Shown here in pieces: positions 20,633 to 32,317 of a DNA stretch of 64,000 bases. The notes beneath the pieces were generated by a model. That model did not search any database and was not told the DNA's origin. It saw only the letters and a program-made list of their open reading frames with translations. Positions within the stretch are counted from its first letter, which is position 1. Each line of letters opens with the position of its first letter. This stretch comes from Humulus lupulus (lineage: Eukaryota; Streptophyta; Magnoliopsida; Rosales; Cannabaceae): the NCBI RefSeq assembly GCF_963169125.1, contig NC_084793.1, positions 138,672,297-138,736,296 on the forward strand. The letters are read 5' to 3'. Made by a program: the position numbers and the translations under genes.

Positions 20633-22908
20633 TGGATAGCCAAGACCGCTACACTGTGTACTTATAAAGGTGCAAGACTTGCTAATCAAGTCATTATTTT
20701 AAAAACGTTTCATTAAACATGTAAGAGCTAGGGTTAAAAAGGCTTTGGTCTCAAAAGACTCATTTTATATAATTAAACTGTCACATACACGGGATCCCAA
20801 AAGAAAACAGAGTTAAAAGTTTATTTACAGACTCCCAAAAAAACACGTAAACCAAGGTTAGCCATACTAAGGCAAAATAGTAAATCTCTGGGTCGCGCGT
20901 CCCTGCCTAAACCTCAACCGTGGCGGCTGAGCAACTGGCTATGTACATTCCACTCGCTGAGCTCTCCAATCAGGGCTGATCCAACTTGCCCTTGCCTTTA
21001 CCTGCACCATGTAGCACCCGTGAGCCAAGGCCCAGCAAGAAAACATCATATACAACACAATCAATAATATTAGACAGTTAAATCATCAAGCATGATCACT
21101 CATCAAAAAATTCACAATAGACATTCAGCACATATACTCAGATTCAAGGTGCAATCAATTACTTATATCACTCATATCACATAATATTCAGGGCTAACAA
21201 CTTAGGTCACACCCTCTATTTAACCCACTGACTCCGGCCCGCTTAAACCGAGCTCAGTGCATAATAAGCTGTCCTCGGCTACCAGTGGCCGAGCCGCGCC
21301 CTGTGCGCTAGTGTAACCCTTGGCACCCTTAGGCTGTTGGTTCACTAAATAGCTTGCATGGCATAATACCATCATTTCAAGCAATTACAATAGGGAACCC
21401 TTAGTCCTGTCACATATATTCAACCAAGTGCAGTTTTCTTACCTTTAGTCTTTACGGTTATTGATTATGAGCAACACTCCTCAAGCACGATTTGTTCCCG
21501 AGCCTAAGCTTTAATCACCTAGTCACAACCAAAGTATAGGGTTCCATTAATATTCAAGTATAGGTTTCCGGTTACAAAACTAACTCCCGGGTATCCGAAT
21601 TCCACCAAGCACGGTGGTGAAACCAATCCCGAGCATACTAGACCACATTCCCATGCCTAAAATCCTCAAAAGTTCATGTGCACAACTAAGGGCTGCGGCC
21701 CTTGAAGCTTAGCCGCAGCCCTAGCCTTAAAACAGAACCAGGGCCATCCTGAACAAAGACACGCGCCGCGGCCCTTACTTTGGGTGTCGCGGCTCCCACC
21801 CTTGGCCGAGCCTCCTTGGCTTTCTTCAACCTAGGGCCGCAGCGCTTTAGAACAGAGCCGCGACCCTTCCCTTCGAACCCAGATTTCCCACCATTTCTAA
21901 GCTTGAAACCTCACCTTAAACCATCCCAAAGCACCCCAACTCATAACCAATTAATCTCAACTCCTTTGGCATGACTTAAACCACATAATTCCACAGAAAA
22001 CTCAGCCTAACACACACTAATTTTCTCTTTTCAATTTCTGAACTCAAGAGCTATGAACACCCAAACCAGCCATTCAAATCCAAATTAAAACATTTAAATC
22101 ATGAATTGAAACTTACCTCTTCTGCTGAACCACTTCACCAAGCCAAAACCTAGCAAATTCCCAAGCTTTCCTCCTTAATTCTGTCTTAAAACATCAAAAC
22201 CATATTTGCCTCAAAACCCAACCAAAACTCAGAATTTCTAACCACAGAAAAGAAGATTAAATGCTTACCTTAACCCTGATTTAGTTCTTGATTAATTCCT
22301 GAGCTAAGCCTTCAATTCCCCCACCTCAATTCTCAGAAATTCCAGCTTGATTCCCTTAAAATTTATGTGTTCCTTTTTGTCTTGTGTTTCCTTGAGAGAG
22401 AGTAGAGAAAAGAGCTGAGAAAGAGTCGGTTTATTTTCCTTCTAAGGGTTTCCTTATGTTTATCTTACCCACTAAGTTAATTCCCAAGGCTCGGGGTGCC
22501 GGAACCGTCCCCGAGGCCAAAATGGTAAAATCCCCCAGTATTCCCACCTAGACTTCCTAACCTCAAATATATCTCCATATATTTATTTTCATGACCCGAT
22601 AGTCCAAATAACTACCCAACACTTAAAATACCCCTGACTTGTCCAAGGTCAGCTGTTAAGCCCTGTTGTGACTTTCTTTTCCGCTATCTAGCTCTAGGAT
22701 CGCCTCAAGTCGTGCTTTGTAAACCTACCCACATAATAATGTGGTTCTCACATTTATCACATATATATATATATCATATCATCATCAATTATCATACAAA
22801 CATTATTAATCATATAATTACCCATTTAAATCACATTCAATCCATTAATGCCCTCCTGACACACTAATCAAGGCCCTTAAGCCTCATTAGCGAATTTGGG
22901 ATATTAAA
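20633..22908 (-). repeat. Solo LTR D (2276 bp) with target-site duplication ATATC
   Basis: The insert begins TATAACGCCCTGG (TG changed to TA) and ends GGGATATTAAA. The host LTR reads ATATC at 20628-20632 and again at 22909-22913. Joining the flanks restores the uninterrupted sequence seen in the 5' LTR of C at about 32240. It is the same family as the J LTR (59827-62139). No internal genes remain, as expected after LTR-LTR recombination. It contains a GC-palindrome block (21690-21870). Confidence 0.9.
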
Positions 22909-22986
22909 ATATCCATAATTCACTTATTGCCCTCCAGGCACACTAATCAAGGCCCTAAGCCTTATTAGCAAATTTGGGTCGTTACA
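22909..22986 (-). repeat. 3' LTR of chromovirus C, terminal fragment
   Basis: From CATAATTCACTTATTGCCC to GGGTCGTTACA, matching 32240-32317. On the minus strand the LTR starts TGTAACGACCC right after the polypurine tract. Confidence 0.85.
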
Positions 22987-23000
22987 ACTATCCCCTCCTT
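22987..23000 (-). promoter_or_regulatory. Polypurine tract of chromovirus C
   Basis: Minus strand AAGGAGGGGATAGT directly before the LTR TG. The same tract stands at the same place in element J (62140-62154). Confidence 0.85.
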
Positions 23001-23021
23001 ATAGAAATTTCATCCTCAAAA

Positions 23022-24252
23022 TTACCTGAACAACTTGAGATACCGCTCCCGCATTTCTGATTCAAGTTCCCACGTTGCCTCCTCAACCTTGTTGTTCCTC
23101 CATAGCACTTTCACCAAGGCGATGGTCTTGCTCCGCAAGACTCTATCCTTCCGGTCAAGAACCTGAACCAGCTTCTCCTCATAGGACAAATCCTGATCCA
23201 GCTCCAAATTCCCATAACTCAGAACGTGCGTTGAATCTGACACATACTTTCGGAGCATGGACACATGAAAAACATCATGAACCCCTGATAAAGCTGGAGG
23301 CATCGCTAGTCTGTAAGCTACCTCTCCAACCCGTTCTAGAATCTCGAAGGGGCCAACAAGCCTAGGGCTCAACTTGCCCCGAACATCAAACCGTTTCACT
23401 CCTCTAAAAGATGAAACCCTAAGGAACACATGATCACCAACCTGAAATTTCACACTCCTGCGTTTCAGGTCTGAATAACTCTTCTGGCGACTCTGGGAGG
23501 CGAGCATTCGCGCTCTAATCTTCTCAATCGCCTCATTGGTCCTCTGAATCATCTCAAGACCCAAATATCTCCTCTCACCCATCTCGTCCCAATGAATAGG
23601 TGATCTACACTTTTGCCCATAAAGCATCTCATACAGAGCCACTCCAATAGTCGCCTGATAACTATTGTTGTACGAGAACTCAATCAAAGGGAGATACTTA
23701 CTCCAAGATCCCCCAAAATCTAACACACAAGCTCATAGCATGTCCTCCAATATCTGAAGCGTCCTCTCAGACTGTCCATCTGTCTGAGGATGATAAGCGG
23801 TACTAAACCGTAATTGCGTGCCCATTGCCTTCTGCAGACTCTCCCAAAACTTGGAGGTGAAGGTGGGGTCCCTGTTGGATACTATCAACCTCGGAGCCCC
23901 ATGAAGTCGAACAATTTCCTTCACATATAACTCAGCATACTGCTCCACAATATAAGACGTCCTAACAGGCGAAAAGTGGGCGAACTTGGTATACCTATCC
24001 ATAATCACCCACACCGAGTCATGCTGACCTACGGTCTTCGGCAAACTAAACCACGAAGTCCATGGTGATATCTTCCCACTTCCATTCTGGAATCCCCAGA
24101 GGATGCAGCAATCTTGCTGGCCTCTGATGCTCAGCCTTGATCTGCTGACAAGTTAAGCACTTGGCCACATAATCTACCACATCTCTTTTCATGCCCGACC
24201 ACCAATACAAAGCTCTCAAATCTTGGTACATCTTCGTCGTACCCGGATGCAA
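23022..24252 (-). pseudogene. pol: Chromovirus integrase with chromodomain (element C)
   Basis: In coding order: zinc region (HPGTTKMYQDLRALYWW...CLTCQQIKAEH), then core with Asp in VWVIMDRYTKFAHF, Asp in VSNRDPTFTSKFW and Glu in HPQTDGQSERTLQ. Next come the C-terminal module (GPFEILERVGEVAYRLALPP-like, VFHVSMLRKYV) and a chromodomain-like tail (ALVKVLWRNNKVEEATWELESEM) ending near 23022. The core triad is present. Breaks: a frameshift near 24046 and a stop near 23728 (EDML-stop-ACVLDFGG, compatible with CGA to TGA). The chromodomain would steer insertion to methylated-histone chromatin. Confidence 0.85.
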
Positions 24253-24291
24253 GGAATAAGGAGTGGTATGTGATTCATATAAAACCTCCCG

Positions 24292-26262
24292 TCAGATATC
24301 AGAATCCATCGGAACACAAATCTGACCCTTGTACTTCAGCAACCCCATCTCTGAAATAGAAAAGTCCTTAGCCACTCCAACTAAGATGTTCTCTCTATGA
24401 CCTCTCAACTGGGAATCTTTCCCCTGCACCTCCTTGATCCTCTCGAGGAGTGTAGACTGAAGAGTGATGTTGGCTAACCGGCTAACCACCAACTCTATAC
24501 CTGCTCTAGTCATCTCCTCAGCTAGCTTATCGGATATTTGTCTCGAACTGAACAACTGTCCTGGGCCTTTCCGACTCAATGCATCAGCCACTACATTAGC
24601 CTTCCCAGGATGGTATAGGATATCACAGTCATAATCCTTAACCAACTCCAGCCACTGTCTCTAGCACATATTCAGATCCTTCTGAGTAAAGAAGTACTTC
24701 AAACTCTTGTGGTCGGTGTATATCTCACACTTCTCACCATATAGATAATGTCTCCAAATCTTAAGTGCGATTACCACCGCTGCCAACTCCAGATCATGTG
24801 TGGGATATCTCTGCTCATATTCTTTCAACTGCCTTGATGCATAGGCTATCACCTTACCAGCTTGCATCAGCACACACCCCAAACCTTGTCTGGAAGCATC
24901 ACAATAAACCACGAACTTCTCATTATCTGTCGGCAGACTCAACATTGGCATTGTGATCAGTCGCCGCTTCAACTCTTTGAAACTATTCTCACATCTGTCT
25001 GTCCAAACATTCTTTGCCTTCTTCTTTGTCAATTCTGTCAGCAACATAGCTATCCTGGAGAATCCTTCAACAAACTGCCGATAATATCCTACCAATCCCA
25101 GAAAACTCCTCACTTCGGGAACATTACTCGGTCTAGGCCAATCTCTCACAGCCTCAATCTTACTTGGGTCAACCAGAATCCCCTCCTTAATGACAATATG
25201 GCCCAGAAATGTAACTTGTGGTAACTAGAACTCGAACTTGCTGAACTTAGCATATAACCTATGCTCCCTTAACCGCTGCAATACCAACCGCAAATGCTGC
25301 TCATGCTCTGATTCTGACTGAGAATACACCAAAATGTCATCGATGAATACAATCACAAACTTATCCAGATAGTCCTTGAAAACCCTGTTCATCATATCCA
25401 TAAAAGCTGCTGGGGCATTGGTTAATCCAAAGGACATAACTAGGAATTCATAGTGTCCATACCTTGTGCGGAAAGCAGTCTTTGGTATGTCCTCCTCTTT
25501 GATCCTTAACTGATGGTAACCTGACCGAAGATCAATCTTGGAAAACACTGTCCTTCCCTGTAGCTGATCAAATAAATCATCGATCCTTGGCAGTGGATAT
25601 TTATTCTTAATGGTCAACTTGTTCAACTCCCTGTAATCAATACACATCCTAAGAGATCCATCCTTCTTCTTGACGAACAACACTGGAGCACCCCATGGCG
25701 AAAAACTCGGTCTGATGAACCCCAAATCCAGTAACTCCTGTAACTGAATCTTCAACTCTTTCAACTCTGTCGGAGCCATTCTATAAGGTGTCCTAGATAC
25801 TGGCTCCGCCCCTGGTGCCAACTCAATAACAAACTCAATCTCTCGCTGCAGCGGCAAACCTGGCAGATCTGCTGGAAATAAATCTGGAAACTCACACACT
25901 AGTCTGGTCTCACCCAGTCCAACCGACATAACCCTGGAAGCATCCACAACATTCGCTAGGAATCCTATGCAACCCTCCTGCATCAGGTCCCTAACCCTCA
26001 ATGTTGAAATCATAGGTACCCGCAGTCCACTAGATATCCCCACAAATACAAAGGGTACCTCCCCTTCTGGTTCAAAAGTCACCATTCCACGCTTGCAGTC
26101 AATCGTAGCCCCATACTTCGATAAACAATCCATCCCTAAAATCATATCAAAGTCATCCATCGCAAGCTCAATCAGATCAACAGACAATTCCCTACCATCT
26201 ACCTCTACTGGTAAAGCCCTAATCCATCTCCTAGAGACCACCAGCTCCCCAGTTGGCAACAA
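24292..26262 (-). pseudogene. pol: Chromovirus protease end, reverse transcriptase and RNase H (element C)
   Basis: The 26262-25225 frame has the end of protease ([20 protein letters not shown]), then RT blocks [33 protein letters not shown] (read in parts), [15 protein letters not shown] and the catalytic [12 protein letters not shown]. After TAG at 25225-25227 (probably from TGG) the frame 25149-24661 gives [15 protein letters not shown] and RNase H ([56 protein letters not shown]). A TAG at 24661 follows, then the connecting region VVADALSRK, and a TGA after MDSDI at 24292. Domain order and FIDD are intact; three stops break it. Confidence 0.85.
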
Positions 26263-26265
26263 AGT

Positions 26266-26847
26266 CTAAAAACCCCTAGCGTACAAAACACTAGGTCTAC
26301 ACAGCTGATCTATCACTCTAGCAGACACAAAGGAATGAGTAGCTCCCGAATCAATCAATGCAGTATACAAAGAACCAGCACTAGAAATCTGACCTGTCAC
26401 GACTGAGGGGCTAGCCTCCGCCTCAGTCTGAGTCAAAGTAAATACTCTGGCAGGAGCGAGACTGTCACTCTGCTTCGGTTCCTCTTTCCTGACTTGTGGG
26501 CAGTCCCTCTTCATATGGTTAGCACTCCCATAGACAAAGCAGGCCCTAATCCTGCACTCACCCTGGTGTCGACGTATGCACCGGGACACACCGGAAAACT
26601 CCTCCAGTTGTCACTTCCGCCCTGACGGCCAGTAGAAGCACCCCGTACCCTCCTGTCTGAACTGGGAGGAACAAAGGAATCTGGGGCTTTCCTCTTCTGC
26701 TCACTGGGGCCTCTACCCCAACTGGATCCAATAAAAGGTGGCACTGTCCACCTAGCATCGCGCCTAACAAAGCTTTCTCTCCAAATCTGATCCTCGACCC
26801 CCTCAGCTGTAAGGGCCTTGTCCACAACCTGAGCATAGGTAGTAGAC
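26266..26847 (-). pseudogene. gag: Chromovirus Gag C-terminus, zinc knuckle and protease start (element C)
   Basis: The segment starts at the solo LTR edge with TYAQVVDKALTAEGVEDQIW, the continuation of the gag frame at 29091. A basic linker (KRKAPDSF) leads to a knuckle remnant (CFVYGSANHMKRDCPQV, with the second Cys replaced by Tyr) and the protease site LIDSGATHSFVSARV. A frame change between 26511 and 26589 and a stop after YARGF (26266) break it. Protease would process Gag-Pol in particles. Confidence 0.8.
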
Positions 26848-29090
26848 TGTAACGCCCTGGTTACCCCAGAACAGTTACGGTGAACCAGAAATTTGACCCG
26901 CTACCCGAGTCCTATGGTTAAAAACGTGCTCTAAGTGTGATTAACAGGCTAAGGTGGAAAACCAATCAAAAGGAAAGGATATATTTCATTAAGTATATAA
27001 ACTTCTCATGAGCTAATCAAAACATTTACAAGTTGTTTATAGTACAAAATGGTCATTACTGTTTCAAATTTACAACCCCGCCGACCTAAGCGGCAAAAAT
27101 AGGGTAAACCCCCTAGTTCCTCTGAGAACGCCTTGGTCGTGGTGGTCAAGCGGCCGCATATGTACACATCACCACCTAAGCTCTCCACTCAAGGCTGGGT
27201 GAGCTTTTCTTTCCCTTTACCTACACCACATAGCACCCGTGAGCCAAGGCCCAGCAAGAAAACACAATGTAGCATGATATAATATCAACAATGATCATAA
27301 TAATCATTCAGGACTTTCAGTCCAAAACAAATAGGTGACAGTCGCAAAAGTCACTAAAGTGGGTATAGCTCCCTTTAGCCATGTGACGATAGGGTCACCA
27401 GGGCTTAACAGATAAGTGAACCTTTCACTAGCTTAAACAGGATAGGTGCATGGTGACTAGTCACCAACATAACCTTCCTCATGACTCTAGAGTCATAACT
27501 ATGGAACTCTGTTCCCTAGCCATGTGACAAGCAATCACCTAGGCCTTTGGCCCTGGCTCTCAGTAACTAGTCTTAGACTAGCCAAGCGCTTATAAGTTTC
27601 ATCGACCTTAGGGTCGGTCCAGCATTAATGCCTTAGAGCCATTCAATGCTGATATCGATTAGATCTATCTTCATTCGGCCCTGCATTCAGGACGCTTATG
27701 TCGTTTCTGACTCTTCGGTCAGTATCCCTGACTAGTTAGTACCATATACAAGTAAACAATATTTGCTAGCATTTAATATGCAATCAATTTCCACATTTAT
27801 CAACCAACATGCCTCAACAACAATCATGCATGTCACATACACAGGGTGCAGTTTTCTTACCTCAGATTCGAGCTAGAATGATTAAAAGAATGACCCTTGA
27901 GAACGATCAACCTTTAGTCCTTTAGCGATTACCTAGTCATAACCAAATACGGGACATCGTCAATAAAAATTATCAACATAGGTTTCCAAACCAATATCTA
28001 GCCTCCAGGACATCAATCAGAACTAATCCAAGTAGTAGGAACAATCCTGAGGCCTAAAACTATGTTCCCGGGGTCAAAACACACAAACGGGCTCAACCCT
28101 GTCCAAGGGCTGCGGCCCTGACACCTTGGGCCGTGGCCCCCAGCCACTCCAGGAGCAAGGGTCGCGATGCCCAGCAAAGGCAAAATCCTCCCACCTGCTT
28201 CACTGAGCTAGGGCCGCAGCCCCCAACCCAGAGCCATCCCCAAACATGATTTTCATCATCCCAAACCCTCCAAAAACATACCTAAACACTTCCAAATCTT
28301 CAAATCAAAGTTCCCAAGCTTCCCAATGGTCCAAAACCATCAAAACCCAAGGCTCAATCGAACCAAGAACTCAACGATTCACAAAATCCAATTCAAAGCT
28401 TAGAAACTCTAAAAAATCAAAACTTAAACTTAGATTACCTTCGATTGGGTTGTTTCTCGTCAAATCCTTCGGTCAAGAAGCTTCTAATCTTTCCTAGGAT
28501 CGCTATGCCTCGATCCTCGCTTGATTCCGACTCCTAGAACCGAGATTTCCTTGAAAATGCTTCGGACGGTAAAATGAACTACGGGAAGAGAACGAGAGGT
28601 TTTCTAACGTACTTTCTATCTGATAAGCAACTTCAAGCTTAAGTAACCTCAAATAAAACCTAGTGCTCGGGGTCCCGAAAACACCCCCAAGGACATTATA
28701 GTCAAAACTTCCAGAATTCCATCCTGATCTCAATAACTCCCAATTTATCATCAAATAACATTCTCATTACTCAATATCCCAATAAAAGACCCCTGTTATG
28801 ACAAAACCACTAATCCATAATGTAAGACTGTCTCATGCCGAATAGCTCGAATATATCTCCATAATAATGGGATCTCATTCACAAATCACAATATGCACCC
28901 AAATACACAAATATACCCTTAACGGGCCAAATTATCGAAACACCCTAATATTCAAATGTGGACCCATCATATTATAATATAATTCACATATACATGCATA
29001 TTATCAATTAATGGCATAATTAAGCAAGTATGGCCCTCCCGGCCTACTAATCCCGCCATTAAACCACATCGGAGAATTCAGGGCATTACA
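26848..29090 (-). repeat. Solo LTR (2243 bp) inside gag of C, target-site duplication TAGAC
   Basis: The insert starts TGTAACGCCC and ends GGGCATTACA. TAGAC is found at 26843-26847 and 29091-29095. Removing the insert and one TAGAC restores the gag frame (SMTYAQVVDKAL region). It is a chromovirus LTR related to C, D and J: it shares the GTGAGCCAAGGCCCAGCAAG block at about 27240 and a GC-palindrome block at 28107-28225. No element genes remain. Confidence 0.95.
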
Positions 29091-29763
29091 TAGACTCTGG
29101 ATCCAAAGTGATCTTCACATCACGGGTGATCATAACGTTCAATCCCCATACAAACCTATCTCTTCTTGTCGCATCTGTCGGCACTAAATCTGGCGCAAAC
29201 TTCGCCAACTGGTCAAACCTCAAAGCATACTCAGTCACGGTCAACCAATTCTGAGTCAAGTTAATGAACTCGTCAACCTTTGCAGCTCGGACTGCCACAC
29301 TGTAATATTTCTCGTTGAAGATGTTCTTGAATTCTTCCCAGGTCATAACTGTTACTTTCCTTCTCTGAACTACAACATCCCACCATATGCGGGCATCCTC
29401 TCTAAACATGTAACTGGCACAGGAAACTCTCTCGTTCCCCTCAACTCTCATGAAATCCAGGATAGAGGAAACCATATTCATCCACTGCTCTGCCCGTAGT
29501 GGGTCTGGTCCACCCTCGAAGGTGGGAGGATGCTGCTTCCTGAACCTCTCATACAAAGGTTCCCACCTGTTCTCCATCACAGGCTGAATCGGTATTGGCG
29601 CCACAACCTGCTGAACTGGCAACCCAGTGACTTGTGGAGGGGCCTGCTGTCTCAACTGTCAGAGTTCTTCTTCTGTTCGTTGCAATCTTGCTTCCATTTC
29701 GGCAAACATCTATTGCCAATTATGTGGGGCAGGTGGAGGGTCTAGATGATTAACGAGGCATCT
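29091..29763 (-). pseudogene. gag: Chromovirus Gag N-terminal part (element C)
   Basis: The 189-aa frame holds the retrotransposon gag domain: RFRKQHPPTFEGGPDPLRAEQW, SCASYMFREDARIWWDVV, TWEEFKNIFNEKYYSVAVRA and YALRFDQLAKFAPDLVP, running into the solo LTR at ITLDPESM. Upstream, MFAEMEARLQRTEEEL continues in frame behind a TGA near 29659 (compatible with CGA to TGA). The native ATG is probably near 29763 but the leader frame is damaged. Gag would form the particle; together with 26266-26847 it makes a full-length gag. Confidence 0.85.
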
Positions 29764-30086
29764 CAACAAATATGCCTGCAATCAACGATGCCACTCATCA
29801 GGCATGATAACAACATCCAAAACCACCTCCCAATCACATCAGCCAACCACAAACAGTAATTCACATAACATACAGATAGCATATATCATACAACAGGCCA
29901 TTCCCTAGCATCATGCATATGTTAACTCATTCATCATGCTCTATAAGAAATAAGCAGGAAAACAGGGCATTTAAACACATATTCAAACATTTAAGTCAAT
30001 TATTACCAACCAATCCTGAGTCGAGCTTGTCACTGACAGCGAGCGTACATGTTCGATCAATCTCCAGAAACCATAAACCTTGGCTC
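29764..30086. other. Leader of chromovirus C
   Basis: AT-rich untranslated stretch between PBS and gag. I see no frame or repeat worth noting. Confidence 0.5.
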
Positions 30087-30098
30087 GCTCTGATACCA
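30087..30098 (-). promoter_or_regulatory. Primer-binding site of C (initiator Met-tRNA type)
   Basis: Minus strand TGGTATCAGAGC, three bases from the LTR end at 30102. This is the standard plant PBS complementary to the 3' end of initiator Met-tRNA, and it fixes the LTR boundary and the element's direction. Confidence 0.9.
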
Positions 30099-30101
30099 AG
30101 T

Positions 30102-32317
30102 TGTAACGCCCTACTTCCTTAGAGTCGTTACTAAGTGAGTTTAAAACGTGCATTTAACTCGCTAATCGAGGTTTTAAGGCAAAAGTGTGAACAAACCATA
30201 ATTAGAGTCATAAACTTTGGAAATAATTCTATTTACTGAAAATTATAAAACGTTTAACATTTGGGATCCCAAAATACTGTTTAGAAATATTTACAACTCA
30301 AAAATATAATCAGAGTCGGCTAAACGACAAAACCTAGTTTCAGTACAATCATCTCCCAAAATACCCATGGCTGTGGCAGCCAAGCAGGCCAAACATGTAC
30401 GCGCTGCTTCACGCTCTCTGTACTTATGGTTGGTCGACTTTCCCCTTGCTCTTACCTACACCACAGAGCACCCGTGAGCCAAAGCCCAGCAAGAAAACCC
30501 TCACAAGAAGATAGCATATGCATATCAAACACTTAACATATAAACAGGCCATTAATAGGCTAAACAAATACGGCCATGCCGTCCCAAGCGCTTTACCAGG
30601 CCCTGGGTTCGCGGTCTACACCATAAGGATATCCCAGGTATCCTTTAGGGTCTCACCCTGGCAACTCGCACTCTGTGTGCTAAACGTTGCTCCCGGCCCC
30701 TTGCCGCACTCGGCCTTGCACTCTACGTGCTTTACGCCGTTCTCGGCCCCTTGCCGTTTCCGGCCTTGCCGACCTCGGCCTGCGCCGTTCCCGGCCTTGC
30801 CAACCTCGGCCTGTTCCGTTCCCGGTTCTTGCCAAACATTTACACATATGCATACATAGCATAATAAAGCAAACACTAAACATGAACAAATTCAATCAAA
30901 GGGTTATGTCCTACAACACAATCACATAGGGCCCTACCCTGCATACAAGCTCTATGGGAACAGTGGTTTTCTTACCTGTGTCCCGAGCTTCCCAAGCACC
31001 GCGATCACGAGCACAATCCTCTAACCCGAGCCTTGAAGAAATCCTAGTCACAACACATGAACCATAATCAACCTTGACGTCCTAATCCATTAAATAGTTT
31101 CGAGTCATTATACTAACCTCCGGGTCCTTGGTTTCTACCAAGCTGGGTAGTAGGAACCTTCCCGGGCCTTAACGTTCAAGTTCCCGAGCTAAAAACCCTC
31201 ATTTTGCCAAAAATCCACATTTTGGCTGCGGCTCAGCCTCCCTTAAGCGACGCGGCACGCCCCTAGACAGAGGCAAAATTGCCTCATATCTGCCAGCCTA
31301 GGGCCGCGGTGCCCAAACCTTGCACCGCAGCGCCTGGGAAATTCCCTCGAAGGCCACTAGCCTCAAAACGCAAGCAGGCCGCGGCGCTGAAGAATAGGGT
31401 CGCAGCGTGAGCCCGAAACCCAGAATTCCCATGCAAACTTTTCGAGCTAACACCCCTGGAATCATTCTAAACACATCCCAACAACAGAATTGAGTCCCAC
31501 AATCATACTAATGCACTTTAAGCAGCACATAACCTTAGATAAACCAATCAAAATCCTGCCAAAACTCAAACTCAATTGCCTAAGTTCTAACTCCTCAAAC
31601 TTCAATAAAACAGAGAAAAACTTAGATAAAAATCAAGCTTAAATCCTTACCTCAAGAACAATTCGACCCTTAGCTGTCTTTAGCCTTGCTCCTTGCTTTG
31701 ATTCCCCAAATTGCAACCTCAAATCGAAATCTTTCCCTCAAAATTCCCTTGGCAAGTTGAGAGAAAACAAGAAAGGAAGAAGAGAGAGAGAGTTTGAGTC
31801 GGTTTCTACAATTCTGTAAGTTCCTTATGTTTTGTTTTATTTAACTTAAGCTTTAAGGTTACCTCAAGACTCGGGGTACCAAAAACGTCCCCAAGGGAAA
31901 AATGGTAAATTTCCCCAATATTCCCTCCTAGACATTCTAACCTCAAATATATCTCCAAATATTTATTTCCATAACCCAATAACCCCATAAAATATCTAAT
32001 ACCTGAAGCACTCCTCGACTCGCCCTGAGTCAGATTCTCAACCCCGTTGTGACTTTCTGACTAACGGCTCCCTAGGACTGTCTCGGATCGTGCTACGCAG
32101 ATATATCACAAACATATCACATTTATGCCCTCAACGGGCCAAAATTACAAACATACCCCTAATAACCAGACGGGGCCCACATGCATATTTAATTTACCTA
32201 AACATGCATTTCTATCACATATTCACATAAGTTCATATTATATCCATAATTCACTTATTGCCCTCCAGTCACTCTAATCAAGGCCCTAAGCCTTATTAGC
32301 AAATTTGGGTCGTTACA
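30102..32317 (-). repeat. 5' LTR of chromovirus C (2216 bp)
   Basis: Plus-strand ends are TGTAACGCCCT and GGTCGTTACA. It contains the conserved block GTGAGCCAAAGCCCAGCAAG at about 30473, a cluster of GGCCGCGG-type motifs at 31220-31420 and, on the minus strand, a TAAATAAAA-type TATA region near 31840 followed by a CTCTCTCTC leader. It cuts copia L between 32317 and 32318. Confidence 0.9.

Larger units (their letters stand above)
20350..32317 (-). mobile_element. Element C: chromovirus (Tekay-like Ty3/gypsy), minus strand
   Basis: Reading leftwards: 5' LTR 30102-32317, PBS 30087-30098, gag (split by a solo LTR), protease, RT, RNase H, integrase with a C-terminal chromodomain, polypurine tract 22987-23000, then the 3' LTR, which is split by solo LTR 20633-22908 and cut at 20350 by element A. 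A chromodomain-type tail and LTRs over 2 kb fit the Tekay/Del branch of chromoviruses. At its right end it interrupts copia L in frame at 32318. Its left target-site copy is lost. Several C-to-T type stops break pol. Confidence 0.85.

Noticed and set aside
30616..30929. Pro/Arg-rich ORFs in the C LTR
   Set aside because: They follow a short CGGCCTTGCC-type repeat inside an LTR; no gene expected.
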